A stretch of 41,267 bases of DNA from an uncultured Pseudomonadota bacterium (GTDB lineage: Bacteria > Pseudomonadota > Gammaproteobacteria > Burkholderiales > CAIKXV01). How positions within the stretch are numbered: position 1 is the first letter of the stretch; every line of letters begins with the position of its first letter. The DNA lies in assembly GCA_903831455.1 (NCBI GenBank), contig CAIKXV010000246.1, forward strand, positions 1 through 41,267, written 5' to 3'. The notes beneath the pieces are model-generated. The model searched no databases, was not told the origin of the DNA, and worked only from the letters and a program-made list of their open reading frames with translations. Shown piece after piece: positions 34,581 to 41,267 of this stretch. Position numbers and translations under genes: made by a program.

Positions 34581-34590
34581 GTGACGTCAC
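34581..34590. promoter_or_regulatory. Short palindrome in the amidase/Bug divergent region
   Basis: GTGACGTCAC is a perfect 10-bp palindrome in the 136-base gap between the divergent amidase (34527) and Bug (34664) genes. It could be a regulator site shared by both, but a 10-bp palindrome is short enough to arise by chance. A TACTAC -10-like hexamer lies at 34611-34616 without a good -35. Confidence 0.25.
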
Positions 34591-34663
34591 CGGCGCCGCG
34601 CGGGTCGCTGTACTACCATGCCGACGATCCGTCGCCGTGGCGACTTCAATCCGGAGAACCTGG

Positions 34664-35662
34664 ATGCCCACCCCTGCGCCGTCGAACGCACCCCGCCTGC
34701 TCGCAGCGCTGGGACCTGCGCTGCTCGCAACGATCGCCGCGCCGGCTGCCGCGCAGGGGCAGGCGTGGCCCGCGAAGCCGCTGCGACTCATCCAGGGGTT
34801 CCCCGCGGGCAGCACGGTGGACGTGCTCGCCCGACCGGTCGCAGCCCGCCTGTCCGAACAGCTTGGCCAACCGGTCGTGGTGGAAAACCGCGCCGGTGCC
34901 ACCGGCGTGATCGCCAACGAGTTCGTGGCTCGCGCGGCGCCCGACGGCTACACCCTGCTGGCCGCACCCAGCTCCTCGCTCACGAGCACGCCGCACCTCA
35001 ATCCCGCGCTCCCCTACTCGCTGCGTGACTTCACCGCCGTCGCGCAGCTGAGCGCGTTCGCCTACGTGCTCGTCACGCATCCCGGGGTGCCCGTGAAGAC
35101 GGTGCGCGACCTCGTGGCGATCGCCCGCGCGAAGCCGGGCTTCGTGAGCTACGGCTCGACCGGTACCGGCAGCGGCTTCCACCTGGCCGGCGAACTGCTC
35201 GCGCGTCTCGCGAAGCTCGACCTCCTGCACGTGCCCTACAAGGGCGGCCCGCCCGGCATCACCGACCTGCTCGGTGGACGCATCGACTTCATGTTCTACA
35301 GCTACGCGGTGATCCGCCCGCTGATCGACGCGGGCAAGCTGCGCATGGTCGGCACGACGGGCGCGCGCAGGGACCCGGCGATTCCCGCGATACCGACGCT
35401 GGCCGAGTCCGGCGTACCGGGCTACGAGGCCAGCGGCTGGCACGGCATCTTCGTGCCCGCCGCTGTACCGCGCGACATCGTCGAGCGGCTCAATGCGATG
35501 GTCGTTCGCCTCCTCGCCACGCCGGAGATGCGCGAGATCTGGGCGGCCCAGGGCATGGGCATCACCTCGGCCACGCCTGCACAGCTCGCCGATCGGCTGC
35601 GTGCCGACCACGAGTTCTACGGACGCCTGATCCGCGACGCGGGCATCAAGGGCGGCGGCTGA
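34664..35662 (+). CDS. Bug-family (TctC-type) periplasmic solute receptor 6
   Basis: This 332-residue secreted receptor has a signal peptide ending near residue 30 (ATIAAPAAA-QG), then WPAKPLRLIQGFPAGSTVD with Asp53. Here PAGS replaces PPGG. VENRAGATG, APDGYT and VPYKGGPPGITDLLGGR follow. ATG 34664 is fixed by GGAGA 7 bases upstream; the longer 34436 start would overlap the amidase gene antisense. It is divergent from the amidase-Bug pair, with only 136 bases between starts, so shared regulation is plausible. Ligand unknown. Confidence 0.87.
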   Translation: MPTPAPSNAPRLLAALGPALLATIAAPAAAQGQAWPAKPLRLIQGFPAGSTVDVLARPVAARLSEQLGQPVVVENRAGATGVIANEFVARAAPDGYTLLAAPSSSLTSTPHLNPALPYSLRDFTAVAQLSAFAYVLVTHPGVPVKTVRDLVAIARAKPGFVSYGSTGTGSGFHLAGELLARLAKLDLLHVPYKGGPPGITDLLGGRIDFMFYSYAVIRPLIDAGKLRMVGTTGARRDPAIPAIPTLAESGVPGYEASGWHGIFVPAAVPRDIVERLNAMVVRLLATPEMREIWAAQGMGITSATPAQLADRLRADHEFYGRLIRDAGIKGGG

Positions 35663-36164
35663 CCGTACCCGCGCGGACCACTCGCCCGACGCGCACGGGA
35701 CGCCGACCGCCGCCTGCGTTTGCCGATCGGGTCGCACGCTCGAGCACCCGCGCGGACCCCGCCCGCACGAGCGCAGGCGGGCAAGCCCGCTGGGCGCGGA
35801 TCCCTCGCACCTGCGCTCGAGCCCCGGCGGCGCGGGAGAACGCGCAGGTCCACGCGTCGTTGACAATCGCGCCTCGCCTCGGCCCGCGGTGATGCCGCCG
35901 GTCCGTGGGAACCGCCTCGATCGATCGTCCCGGCGCACCTTCCCGGCAGGATCGCTCTCGTGGAACCGTTCCTCGCTCGCGGGTGCCCGTGCATGTGGCT
36001 CGCGCGCGTAACGTGATGCGTGCCCGGACGTTGACGACACCCGATCGCCATCGCGAAAAATATTCTCCCGTTCCTACGATGCGATAACGTCAACGCGCGC
36101 TCGTTCGGGGTCGTTATTCGAGGCAACGCAGGACACCTGCGTCAACCAAGGAGAGGTCCCCGCC
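35663..36164. other. Intergenic region before the secreted Ala/Pro/Lys-rich protein
   Basis: No gene is supported in these 502 bases. A GCCCGC/GCGGGC pairing (35761-35766 with 35777-35782) followed by GCCCGC (35785-35790) could form alternative weak hairpins after the Bug gene. TTGACA at 35860-35865 has no -10 at the right distance. From 36031 the sequence becomes unusually AT-rich for this genome: TTGACG (36031-36036), an A-run with AATATT (36059-36064), and GATAAC (36083-36088). The promoter for the gene at 36165 is probably here, but I cannot assign a clean -35/-10 pair. AAGGAGAGG just before 36165 is a strong Shine-Dalgarno. Confidence 0.4.
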
Positions 36165-36566
36165 ATGAAACGCACCATCCCCGTCCTGATCACCAGTCTG
36201 TTCGTGGCCAGCCACGCGTTCGCCCAGTCCACGACGGCGACCCCGGCCAAGCCCTCGGGCTCCGAGCGTCCCGCGGCGACCGCGGCGGCGCCGGCCAGCG
36301 GCACGAGTGCCGCGAAGCCCGGCACGACCACCACCAGCACGGCTCGCCCCGCGGCCACCCCTGCCGCGCCCGCCGCCGCAGCCAAGCCCGCGGCGCCGTC
36401 CTCGGCGACCAAGCCCGCGGCCGACGCCAAGGGCGGCAACGCGGCTCCGGCCAAGCCCGCGACGGCGGAGACCAGGCCGGCGAAGCCGGCCACCGAGGCC
36501 AAGGGCGGCGCGACTGCACCCGACGGCAAGGGCGGCACGCCGGCAACCGCCCCGGCGAAGAAGTAG
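36165..36566 (+). CDS. Secreted Ala/Pro/Lys/Thr-rich low-complexity protein
   Basis: This 133-residue protein begins with a clear signal peptide (MKRTIPVLITSLFVASHAFA, cut before QS). The mature part is almost only Ala, Pro, Lys, Thr, Ser and Gly. AKP-type units recur (TPAKPSG, AAKPGT, AAKPAAP, ATKPAAD, PAKPATA, PAKPATE) along with KGG repeats. It has no cysteine and would be disordered and basic. AAGGAGAGG gives a strong translation start. The function is unknown; similar tails bind cell-wall, nucleic-acid or metal partners, but that is only analogy. It is monocistronic and followed by a hairpin. Nearby DNA repeats GCCAAGCCCGCG (36381, 36450) reflect the protein repeat. Confidence 0.72.
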   Translation: MKRTIPVLITSLFVASHAFAQSTTATPAKPSGSERPAATAAAPASGTSAAKPGTTTTSTARPAATPAAPAAAAKPAAPSSATKPAADAKGGNAAPAKPATAETRPAKPATEAKGGATAPDGKGGTPATAPAKK

Positions 36567-36610
36567 GTCCTCCCGGCGCACGGGGCTCGCGCGGGTGCGC
36601 GGGCCCCGGT

Positions 36611-36638
36611 GGCCCGGATGCCGCCCGGCATCCGGGCC
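36611..36638. terminator. Perfect 13-bp hairpin between convergent genes
   Basis: GGCCCGGATGCCG (36611-36623) is the exact reverse complement of CGGCATCCGGGCC (36626-36638). In practice an 11-bp stem with a 6-base loop would form. It lies between the ends of the secreted-protein gene and the MFS gene and probably ends transcription from both sides, though T-runs are missing. Confidence 0.5.
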
Positions 36639-36700
36639 ATCGCGCATCCAGCCATCGGGGACGGGCGGGTTCCCCGATGGCACGCGCGGAACCCTTCGTC

Positions 36701-37951
36701 TCAGCCTGCCTCGCGCACGAACAGCAGCGCACCACCGATCCCCAGCAGGCCGACCATCGCGAAGGCCGCCCCATAGCCCCCGCTGGCCGCGTGGACGGCG
36801 AAGAACACCGCGGGCCATACCATCACGCCCGCATAGGTGCAGAACATCGTGCCGGCGGTCGCAGCGGTCGCCATGCCCTCGGGCGCGCGATAGGCGATCT
36901 CGGCCAGGTAGACGCCGTTCCATGCGATCGCCGAGGCGCCGGCGACGAAGGCCAGCAGCAGCACCGTGGCCAGCGGCCACGCGGTGCCCACCTGCGTGAA
37001 GCCGATGGCGCTCAGTCCCATCAGCAGGCTCACCAGCGCCAGCGTCCGCGATGGCGTGAGGCAATTGTCCGCAACCCATCCCCAGCCGAGGCGGCCCAGC
37101 ACGCCACCGATCATCGCCACCGTCATCGCGAGGCCCGCGGTGGCGAGCTCGAACCCACCCTCCCCGACGAGAAACACCACCAGATAGGTGACCACGCACA
37201 TCTGGATGCCGGCGAACACGAAAGACCCGATCGCCAGGCGCCGCAGTGGCGCCGACGCGTACACCAGCCTGAGGGAGGCCAGCGGTGTCCCGGACCCCGG
37301 AGGCGCCCGACCCGCGAGCGCGCGGTCCATGCGCGGACGCAACCACTGGCAGCCGATGGCGATCAGCACGCACGCGGCCGCCACGCACAACGAGGCGATC
37401 CTCCAGCCCGCCCAGGCCACGAGTGCAGGCAGCGCCAGCCCTCCGACGCCTGCGGCCACCGGCACCCCGGTCTGCTTGACGGAAAACCCCAGCGAGCGCA
37501 CATGCGAGGGCAGCGAGGAGATCAGGATGATGGCCGAGGCCGGAGTGACCGGTCCGTACCCCAGGCCCATCAGCGCCGCGCCCAGCAGCACCAGCGGCAT
37601 CGATCCGGTTGCCGCCAGGGCCATGCCCGCGCCGGCCAGCAGCAGGCAGGCCTGGCTCACCCGTACCGCGCCAAAGCGTGCCACCGGACCCGCGCTGCCC
37701 AGCGCTGCGGTCGCCGCGAAGAGATAGACCAGCGAGGTGAAGATGCCGACGGCGGCGGCCGAGACCCCGATCGCCTCATGGGCCGCCGGGGCCAGCACCG
37801 GGGGCGAGAACACGGCGAAGGACACCCCGACCTGCACCGCGAAGGCCACCCCGACGGCGGCCGCCACGCCCACGCCCGCGCCAGGAGGCGCGCGCCTCGC
37901 GCCGTTGCCGCCGGGTTCGGGGCCCGTCTCCATGCGCGGCCCCGCGCTCAT
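36701..37951 (-). CDS. Major facilitator superfamily transporter
   Basis: This 416-residue inner-membrane carrier has about 12 hydrophobic segments in two halves. The first contains VGVAFAVQVGVSFAVFSPPVL and GLGYGPVTPASAIIL; the loop PSHVRSLGFSVKQTGVPVAAGVGGL resembles the CynX/NNP-like MFS branch. The second half starts after a long central loop near residue 220 and has GRLGWGWVADN, a motif-A-like turn. ATG 37951 overlaps the hrpA stop (ATGA), so translation is likely coupled; ATG 37933 is an alternative. Substrate is unknown, probably an organic anion. It ends at a hairpin shared with the convergent secreted-protein gene. Confidence 0.8.
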   Translation of the reverse strand: MSAGPRMETGPEPGGNGARRAPPGAGVGVAAAVGVAFAVQVGVSFAVFSPPVLAPAAHEAIGVSAAAVGIFTSLVYLFAATAALGSAGPVARFGAVRVSQACLLLAGAGMALAATGSMPLVLLGAALMGLGYGPVTPASAIILISSLPSHVRSLGFSVKQTGVPVAAGVGGLALPALVAWAGWRIASLCVAAACVLIAIGCQWLRPRMDRALAGRAPPGSGTPLASLRLVYASAPLRRLAIGSFVFAGIQMCVVTYLVVFLVGEGGFELATAGLAMTVAMIGGVLGRLGWGWVADNCLTPSRTLALVSLLMGLSAIGFTQVGTAWPLATVLLLAFVAGASAIAWNGVYLAEIAYRAPEGMATAATAGTMFCTYAGVMVWPAVFFAVHAASGGYGAAFAMVGLLGIGGALLFVREAG

Positions 37952-40900
37952 GCCGCCAGCGACTCCCAGGCCTTCTCCAGCCGCTTGATCGACACCGGTG
38001 CGGGCGTGCGCAGTTCCTGCGCAAACAGCGACACGCGCAACTCTTCGACCTGCCAGCGCAGGGCCCGAAGGCCCGCGTCGATTCCATCGGCCTCGCGCGC
38101 GGTGAGCCGGGCCTCGAGCCGGCGCCAGAATGCGCCGATCGCCTCCGCGTGGCGGTGGTCGCGCTCGGGGTTGCCCGGGTACTTGTCGAGGCGCAGTTCG
38201 ATCGCCTTCAGGTAGCGGGGGAGATGGGCGAGCTGGTCCCACGGGGTCGTCGACATGAATCCCTTGTACACCAGTCGACCGAGCTGCGCGCGCGCATCGG
38301 CCGCAGGCCGGGCCACGGCCGCGGGAGGCTGGGCGAGCCTCGGCGCCACGCGCAGGTACGCCGCGCCGATGGTCGCGAAACTGCGCAAGGCCGCCTCGGC
38401 CACCGCGGGCAGCCGGGTGCGCAGGCGTGCACATTGGGCCTCCCATGTCCCGGCGGTGCGCGGCAGTTCATCGTCGCCGATGCCCGCGCGATCGACGATC
38501 AGGCCGACCAGGTCCTCGACCCAGTCCTCCGCGCCGCCAACGCTGCGCAGGGCGAGCAGCGCCTCCTTCTGGTCGCGCACCCTCTTCTCGAGCATGCGTA
38601 CCGGCTCGCGATGGGCGAGGCGCAACAGGCGCACGACCGCCGCGCGCGTCGCGCGCTGCGCGGCGGCGGGCGTGTCGAACAGCCGCAGGGCGACGCTGTC
38701 GCCCTGGTCCTCCAGCCCGGGACAGGCCTCGAAGCGCCGTCCGCCTCGACCGACCGCCAGAGTCGCCGGCAGGTCGCCGAAGTCCCACCGCGTGATGCCC
38801 CCGCGCTCGAACCCCTCGTCCGCCGCCGACACCGCGAGCTGCGCGGCCTCGGTGAGCCGCTCGCGCAGAGCCGGGAGATCCCGCCCGCAGGCGAGTTCCT
38901 CGCCCGCCGCATCGACGATGCGGTAATTCATCTGCAGGTGCGCGGGAAGGGTCCGGGAGCACCAGCCGCCCTCTTCGGGCGCGGTCCCCGCCTCGCGCCT
39001 CACGTAGTCGGCGAGGCTCGTACCGAAGGCGCCGCGCCCGCCCGGGCGGCTGTCCGCCCACTCGAGGAACCGCGTCACGTGGTCGGGTACCGGGACCAGC
39101 GCGCGCCGCAGCGCCTTGGGCAGCGCCTTGAAGCAGGCGGCGACCTTCTCGCGCACCAGCCCGGGCACCAGCCAGTCCAGTTGCCCGGGGTCGATCCGGT
39201 TGATCGCGGGCAGCGGAACCCGGACCGTCACCCCGTCGAGCGGGTGCCCCGGCTCGAAGCGGTAGCCCAGCGCGAGCCGCTCGCCCGCCATCTCGATGCG
39301 ATCCGGATAGCGATCGACCGTCACGCGCTCGGCGGCGTGGCGCATCAGGTCCTCGCGGTCCATGAACAGCAGCCGCGGTTCGCGTGCCTCCGCCTCGCGC
39401 CGCCACCGTTCGAACGCGGCCACCCCGTGTACCTCGAGCGGAACGCGCTTCGCGTAGAACTCCGCGATGATCTCCGGGTCGACCAGCACGTCGCGCCGGC
39501 GCGCCTTGTGCTCGAGCGCCTCGACCTCGCGCAGCAGCCGCTCGTTGTGCGCCAGGAAGGCCGGCGGGCGTCCGCTCGGCCGCCACGCGCCGGCGGCCAG
39601 TGCCTCGCGCACGAACAGTCGATGCGCGCCAGCGGGATCGATCCGGCCATACTGCACCGCGCGCCGGGCCACCAGCGTGAGGCCGTACAGCGTGACGCGT
39701 TCCCAGACGACGGCCGTGCCGCGCTCGACGTCCCAGTGCGGATCGAAGTGCTCCCGGCGTACCCGATCGCCGGCCACCCGCTCGACCGTCTCCGGATCGG
39801 TGCGCGCGAGCGTGCGCGCGTAGAGCCGCGTCGTCTCGACGAGTTCGGCGGCGAACACCCAGCGGGGCTGCGCCTTGCGCAGGGCCGAGGACGGATGCGG
39901 CACGAAGCGGATGCCGCGCGCCCCGACGTAGCCCTCGCCCTCGTCGGGTCGAAACCCGACCTGTCCGATGAACCCCGCGAGCAGCGCGCGGTGCAGCACC
40001 TCCGGCGTGGCGGGCGTCTCGTTCACCCGCCAGCCCAGTTCACCCACCGTCGCCGCGAGCTGGGCGTGCACGTCCATCCACTCGCGCAGGCGCCGGGGCG
40101 ACAGGAAACGGGCCTGCATCGCCTCGGCGTGCTTGCGCCGCGACGCACGCTGCGCGAGCGCGTCGGCGTGGAACCGCCACAGCGCGAGCAGCGACAGGAA
40201 ATCCGAGCGCGGATCGGCGAATTCGGCATGGGCGCGATCGGCAGCCTCGGCGCGATCGAACGGACGTTCGCGCGGATCCTGCACCGACAGTGCCGCGCAC
40301 AGGACCATCGCTTCGGCGAGGCAGCCCGACTCGCGCGCGGCGACGAGGATGCGCGCGAGCCGCGGATCGGTGGGAAAGCGCGCGAGCTCGCGGCCCACCG
40401 CCGTCAACGCTCCGGCGGCGTCGAGCGCACCCAGTTCGGAGAGCAGCTGGTAACCATCGGCCACCGCGCGCGGACTCGGAGGATCGATGAACGGGAAGTC
40501 GACGATCTCCGCCAGGCCCAGCGACTTCATGCGCAGGATCACCGCCGCGATCGAGCTGCGCTGGATCTCCGGGTCGGGGTGTTCGGGGCGCGACAGCAGC
40601 TCCGCCTCTTCGTACAGGCGGATGCAGACGCCCGGCCCCAGGCGCCCGCAGCGACCGGCACGCTGGCGCGCCGAGGCCTGCGAGACCGGCTCGACCTGCA
40701 ACTGCTCGACCTTGCTGCGGAAGCTGTAGCGCTTGACCCGCGCGAGCCCGGTGTCGACCACGTAGCCGATGCCGGGAACGGTCAGGGAGGTCTCGGCCAC
40801 GTTGGTGGCGAGCACGATGCGCCGCTGGCCGCCCGATCGGAACACGCGCTCCTGCTCCTCCACCGACAGCCTCGCGTAGAGCGGCAGGATCTCGAAGCCG

Positions 40901-41267
40901 CGCGGATGATGGCGATGCAGCGCCTCGGCCGCCTCGCGGATCTCGCGCTCGCCCGGCATGAACACCAGGATGTCGCCGGCGGCAGGCCCGGCCGCGGGGC
41001 GCTCGCGCGCGAGTTCGTCGACTGCGTCGAGCAGCGCCTGCACGCGCTCCTCGCCCTCATCCGGCTCGCGTGCGCTCGCTGCGGGCCGGGCCACGCCCGA
41101 CGCGGCCCGGGGTACCCCGTCGCGGCCGCTCGCGCTGGCGGCGGGCAACCGCCCTTCTCGAACCGCAGGCGATCGGTACCGCACCTCCACCGGATACAGG
41201 CGACCGGACACTTCGATCACCGGCGCATCGGCGAAGAAGCGCGAGAAGCGCTCGGCGTCGATCGTCG
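37948..41267 (-). CDS. hrpA: ATP-dependent RNA helicase HrpA (5' end outside window)
   Basis: At least 1105 residues of a DEAH-box RNA helicase are visible; the normal protein is about 1300, so the first roughly 200 (the ATP-binding motifs I and II) lie beyond the right edge. The visible part begins TIDAERFSRFFADAPVIEVSGR, just after motif III. Helicase motifs IVa-VI follow, with ATNVAETSLTVPGI (motif V) and QRAGRCGR (motif VI). HA2 and OB-fold regions come next, then the long C-terminal DUF3418-type region (ERVTLYGLTLVARR, RFEPGHPLDGVTVRVPLPAIN), which is diagnostic for HrpA. It processes mRNA or rescues collided ribosomes in other bacteria. It is followed with a four-base overlap by the MFS gene. 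Confidence 0.93.
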   Translation of the reverse strand, partial: TIDAERFSRFFADAPVIEVSGRLYPVEVRYRSPAVREGRLPAASASGRDGVPRAASGVARPAASAREPDEGEERVQALLDAVDELARERPAAGPAAGDILVFMPGEREIREAAEALHRHHPRGFEILPLYARLSVEEQERVFRSGGQRRIVLATNVAETSLTVPGIGYVVDTGLARVKRYSFRSKVEQLQVEPVSQASARQRAGRCGRLGPGVCIRLYEEAELLSRPEHPDPEIQRSSIAAVILRMKSLGLAEIVDFPFIDPPSPRAVADGYQLLSELGALDAAGALTAVGRELARFPTDPRLARILVAARESGCLAEAMVLCAALSVQDPRERPFDRAEAADRAHAEFADPRSDFLSLLALWRFHADALAQRASRRKHAEAMQARFLSPRRLREWMDVHAQLAATVGELGWRVNETPATPEVLHRALLAGFIGQVGFRPDEGEGYVGARGIRFVPHPSSALRKAQPRWVFAAELVETTRLYARTLARTDPETVERVAGDRVRREHFDPHWDVERGTAVVWERVTLYGLTLVARRAVQYGRIDPAGAHRLFVREALAAGAWRPSGRPPAFLAHNERLLREVEALEHKARRRDVLVDPEIIAEFYAKRVPLEVHGVAAFERWRREAEAREPRLLFMDREDLMRHAAERVTVDRYPDRIEMAGERLALGYRFEPGHPLDGVTVRVPLPAINRIDPGQLDWLVPGLVREKVAACFKALPKALRRALVPVPDHVTRFLEWADSRPGGRGAFGTSLADYVRREAGTAPEEGGWCSRTLPAHLQMNYRIVDAAGEELACGRDLPALRERLTEAAQLAVSAADEGFERGGITRWDFGDLPATLAVGRGGRRFEACPGLEDQGDSVALRLFDTPAAAQRATRAAVVRLLRLAHREPVRMLEKRVRDQKEALLALRSVGGAEDWVEDLVGLIVDRAGIGDDELPRTAGTWEAQCARLRTRLPAVAEAALRSFATIGAAYLRVAPRLAQPPAAVARPAADARAQLGRLVYKGFMSTTPWDQLAHLPRYLKAIELRLDKYPGNPERDHRHAEAIGAFWRRLEARLTAREADGIDAGLRALRWQVEELRVSLFAQELRTPAPVSIKRLEKAWESLAA

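Noticed and set aside
32551-34584. A 677-codon plus-strand frame opposite the amidase
   Set aside because: It is the complement of the amidase, whose catalytic triad is clear; composition is His/Arg/Gln-rich.
35860-35865. TTGACA as a -35 promoter element
   Set aside because: No -10-like hexamer lies 16-19 bases downstream, and no gene starts nearby.
36381-36462. Repeated GCCAAGCCCGCG units as a DNA repeat element or CRISPR-like array
   Set aside because: They lie in frame inside the low-complexity protein gene and follow its AKPA repeats; spacing is irregular.
1-41267. tRNA, rRNA, insertion sequence, attachment site or CRISPR array
   Set aside because: No matching conserved segments, transposase-like frames, terminal repeats or regular repeat-spacer pattern were seen by eye; a dedicated search would be needed to exclude short RNA genes fully.

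Overview
The window is very GC-rich (about 70% by eye), with dense genes, short gaps and many GTG starts. Several features point to a betaproteobacterium of the order Burkholderiales, possibly Alcaligenaceae-like: six periplasmic Bug (TctC-type) receptors, a gltJKL-type transporter, a hrpA-type helicase carrying the DUF3418 extension, and many small catabolic enzymes. The species cannot be named from sequence alone. No rRNA, tRNA, insertion sequence, phage gene, CRISPR array or transcription-regulator gene was seen.

Layout. 1-1653 (+): end of a glutamate/aspartate-type ABC importer (gltJ tail, gltK, gltL). 2029-4098 (+): membrane protein fused to a spermidine-synthase-like domain. 4353-5537 (-): argE-type M20 deacetylase with a good sigma70 promoter. 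6120-10019 (+): four-gene dipeptide/oligopeptide ABC transporter with ATGA overlaps but no binding-protein gene. 10134-17326 (+): sugar-acid/organic-acid catabolism with a UxaA-type dehydratase behind a perfect 16-bp palindrome, a Bug receptor, an isocitrate-lyase/PEP-mutase-family lyase, a Gfo/Idh/MocA dehydrogenase, a flavin monooxygenase and an SDR lacking its catalytic residues. 21179-17541 (-): nitroreductase, IlvD/Edd sugar-acid dehydratase and a ModA-like protein without a signal peptide. 21434-23971 (+): sulfatase and Bug.

29890-23955 (-): G3E GTPase, amidohydrolase (ATGA overlap), SDR, Bug and FAD-linked oxidase, forming one uptake-and-degradation module. 30137-31174 (+): Bug. 34527-31205 (-): an unusually long amidase translationally coupled to a Bug receptor. 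34664-35662 (+): Bug. 36165-36566 (+): secreted Ala/Pro/Lys-rich low-complexity protein. 41267-36701 (-): hrpA (5' end outside the window) and an MFS transporter overlapping it by ATGA.

How it fits together. Most of the window is a patchwork of small catabolic units. Each pairs a solute-capture protein (Bug or ABC) with one or two enzymes that hydrolyse, dehydrate or oxidise an imported acid, ester, amide or sulfate ester. The substrates are not determinable here. The most promising less-described unit is the G3E GTPase/amidohydrolase pair, read as a possible dedicated metallochaperone and its client, with its downstream SDR, Bug and FAD oxidase. Other notable points are the non-canonical SDR, the oversized amidase, the signal-less ModA-like protein, and the absence of any regulator despite a clear operator-like palindrome.
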